DNA of 64,000 nucleotides from contig JAGTXZ010000024.1 in assembly GCA_018398575.1 (NCBI GenBank), positions 1 to 64,000 on the forward strand. Direction: 5' to 3'. Position 1 is the first letter of the stretch. Each line of letters starts with the position of its first letter. The DNA is from Ampelomyces quisqualis. Taxonomy: Eukaryota; Ascomycota; Dothideomycetes; Pleosporales; Phaeosphaeriaceae. The notes beneath the pieces are model-generated. The model was not told where the DNA came from. It ran no database searches and was given only the letters and a program-made list of their open reading frames with translations. The position numbers and the translations under genes were made by a program. Positions 62,580-64,000 of this stretch are shown piece by piece.

Positions 62580-64000
62580 TCAGACTTTGCAAGTCGCCAC
62601 GCTCTTGGTCTTCGGGTCACTCTCGCTCGTGACCGTCAGCGTGATGGTCGCGCTTTTCGCACCATACGACGTTCCATTTGTCGCTGGGCCAAAGGCCACC
62701 TTGACAGATGTGCTCTCGCCAAACTTGGCATGTGCAAGAGCATTTGGCACACCCACCTTCCAGCTGTCGCTATCGATCTCGGCTGAGAGGCGGTAAATGT
62801 CGGAGCTGAGATAGGCTGAGAGGTCCTGTGGATGAATACCGGTAGCGTTGGAAGCTGCCTTGCCGGTGTTCTTGAGATCGAAAGTGCATAGATACCCATC
62901 GGCCGTGCCGGTGCTAAGCTCTACGCCGTGGGTGGCAGTGGAAGTGCCGTTGGTAGATGTCGATCGTACTCCAACAGTGTACTTGAGTACTCCACTATCC
63001 CGCCTCGTTTCGAGAACGTAGAAGTGCAGGCCATTGGCAAGGTCCTTGTGTTCGTATTCGCTACCGCTGTTGGTACCAGCGTGAAACAGGGCGTCTACGA
63101 GTTGTCTGTAGTCGCCGATCGACCAGTACCGCGCAGTACCATTCGGATAGTAGAAGTCTACAACATGAGCATCTTCTGGATTGGCGTCGATGACCCATTG
63201 GAACGGCTGTGTGCGATCGCTGTTCTTGACTTTGGACAGCATCACTCCATGATCTGGGCAAAAGCTGTCAGCGCCCATGCGATCAATGACTTCCATGTTG
63301 TAGTTGTTGTAGTTTCCGCCATCACAAAAGGCGTCGAGGGAGGTGTTGCAACGAGGCTGAAGGTCGCCACTTGCACCGAAAGTGATGTTGAAGCCCATTA
63401 GACCTCCAGCAGGGTCAACAGATCTTGCTGTCAGCTCAGCAACAACTGGCCCGGAAGCTGAGAGACCAGACCGGGAGATTTGTAAGATCGGAGTGTTATC
63501 AATGAGGCCAATCTGATGCTTGTCACGCATTGTGTGGAGAGAGCCCATCGAGGCGCCCTGTACAGGTGGGATCTGCCAGCGTGTGTGAGGGCCACCGGGA
63601 CCATTGAAAGAGCCTCGATCCAGCATGCTGAATGGGCCAGTGTATGCACGACGCGGTGGAATACTGTACGGGTTGTTGTAGTTGTCACCAACGTGAAGCA
63701 AATGAGTCATTTCGTGAGCGAAGGTCGCCATTCCGGATGATTCACCTTGAGTTGATGAACCGCCGCCGGCGTTGGGCCAGATGGTGCTTGCTGCCGCCCA
63801 AGAAGTCCACTCGACGTATCTCGTGTCCGCCCAGTTCGGCAAAGAGCTGTTAGTTGGAGGGCCGAATTCCTCTGGAACGTCGTCTCTGCTCGCGAACTTC
63901 ATCTCTCCAAACTCTTGCCACGTAGAAGACTCGTCCTGTCCAGCCGAAAGAATGAAGGCAAGCTCGTAAGAATTGGCAGTCTCGTTGCCTACATCACGAC
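62580..64000 (-). CDS. Secreted HExxH metalloprotease (M6-like), 5' end outside the window
   Basis: The frame is open to the window edge; 473 residues visible. The zinc motif HEMTHLLHVGD has both His and the catalytic Glu plus a downstream Asp, as in HExxHxxxxxD peptidases. It is followed by family-like segments YTGPFSMLDRGSFNGPGGPH and QIPPVQGASMG. Several N-glycosylation sequons and paired Cys (CNTSLDAFC) fit an extracellular enzyme. The C-terminal about 110 residues form a beta-rich NEW3/CARDB-like module (LCTFDLKNTGKAASNATGIH onward) ending ATCKV. The signal peptide and propeptide must lie beyond 64000. Related fungal enzymes are annotated as M6-like secreted proteases; the substrate is unknown. 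Confidence 0.8.
   Translation of the reverse strand, partial: RDVGNETANSYELAFILSAGQDESSTWQEFGEMKFASRDDVPEEFGPPTNSSLPNWADTRYVEWTSWAAASTIWPNAGGGSSTQGESSGMATFAHEMTHLLHVGDNYNNPYSIPPRRAYTGPFSMLDRGSFNGPGGPHTRWQIPPVQGASMGSLHTMRDKHQIGLIDNTPILQISRSGLSASGPVVAELTARSVDPAGGLMGFNITFGASGDLQPRCNTSLDAFCDGGNYNNYNMEVIDRMGADSFCPDHGVMLSKVKNSDRTQPFQWVIDANPEDAHVVDFYYPNGTARYWSIGDYRQLVDALFHAGTNSGSEYEHKDLANGLHFYVLETRRDSGVLKYTVGVRSTSTNGTSTATHGVELSTGTADGYLCTFDLKNTGKAASNATGIHPQDLSAYLSSDIYRLSAEIDSDSWKVGVPNALAHAKFGESTSVKVAFGPATNGTSYGAKSATITLTVTSESDPKTKSVATCKV

Noticed and set aside
1..64000. CRISPR arrays, bacterial operons, rRNA genes, viral insertions
   Set aside because: None seen; the window is eukaryotic fungal DNA and no virus-like coding sequence was recognised.

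Overview
The window looks like a chromosome-end segment of a filamentous ascomycete. The evidence is a TTAGGG-type telomere tract, introns of about 40-60 nt with GT-AG borders, AT-rich blocks that look like repeat-induced point mutation (RIP), and typical fungal genes (HET-C2-type glycolipid transfer protein, Zn2Cys6 regulator, Spo7, IMP2, NAD-IDH). A dothideomycete such as a member of the Pleosporales is my best guess; that is inference from gene content, not proof.

Layout. 1-1113 is a Gln-rich gene fragment that ends exactly at a (CCCTAA)n tract (1115-1244). The tract has the polarity of a left telomere belonging to the DNA on its right. Next come 81-bp subtelomeric repeats and about 4.5 kb of RIP-like AT-rich DNA with a 26-bp minisatellite. 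From about 6 kb the DNA is ordinary gene space: Spo7-like protein, polytopic membrane protein, NAD-dependent reductase, CGI-58/Cld1-type hydrolase, ABHD12-like hydrolase, GFA-type zinc protein, sulfotransferase-like protein, secreted SET protein and several single-pass membrane proteins. 26-33 kb is a decay zone: a TPP-dependent enzyme without its middle domain and a tripeptidyl-aminopeptidase-like hydrolase split by a 3.0-kb hAT-type element with a perfect 8-bp target duplication. 33-48 kb carries housekeeping genes (REX-type exonuclease, seed-maturation-like small protein, HET-C2, IMP2, IDH2, pirin). 47.8-50.2 kb holds four small membrane proteins, followed by a 587-bp non-coding element with inverted ends and tRNA-Arg(CCU).

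53.7-59.9 kb is the most coherent unit: an intact sugar-type MFS transporter divergent from a xylitol/arabinitol-dehydrogenase-like gene, with a Zn2Cys6 regulator convergent to the latter. The shared 672-bp divergent promoter has three copies of the nonamer CGGAACCGA (a CGG-N2-CCG palindrome plus A), a plausible operator for the neighbouring regulator. The dehydrogenase is a pseudogene (two in-frame stops, a frameshift, a mutated zinc ligand), so a small catabolic module appears to be caught while decaying. The window ends inside a secreted HExxH metalloprotease.

All exon joins given below were read by eye from splice motifs, frame and family resemblance.
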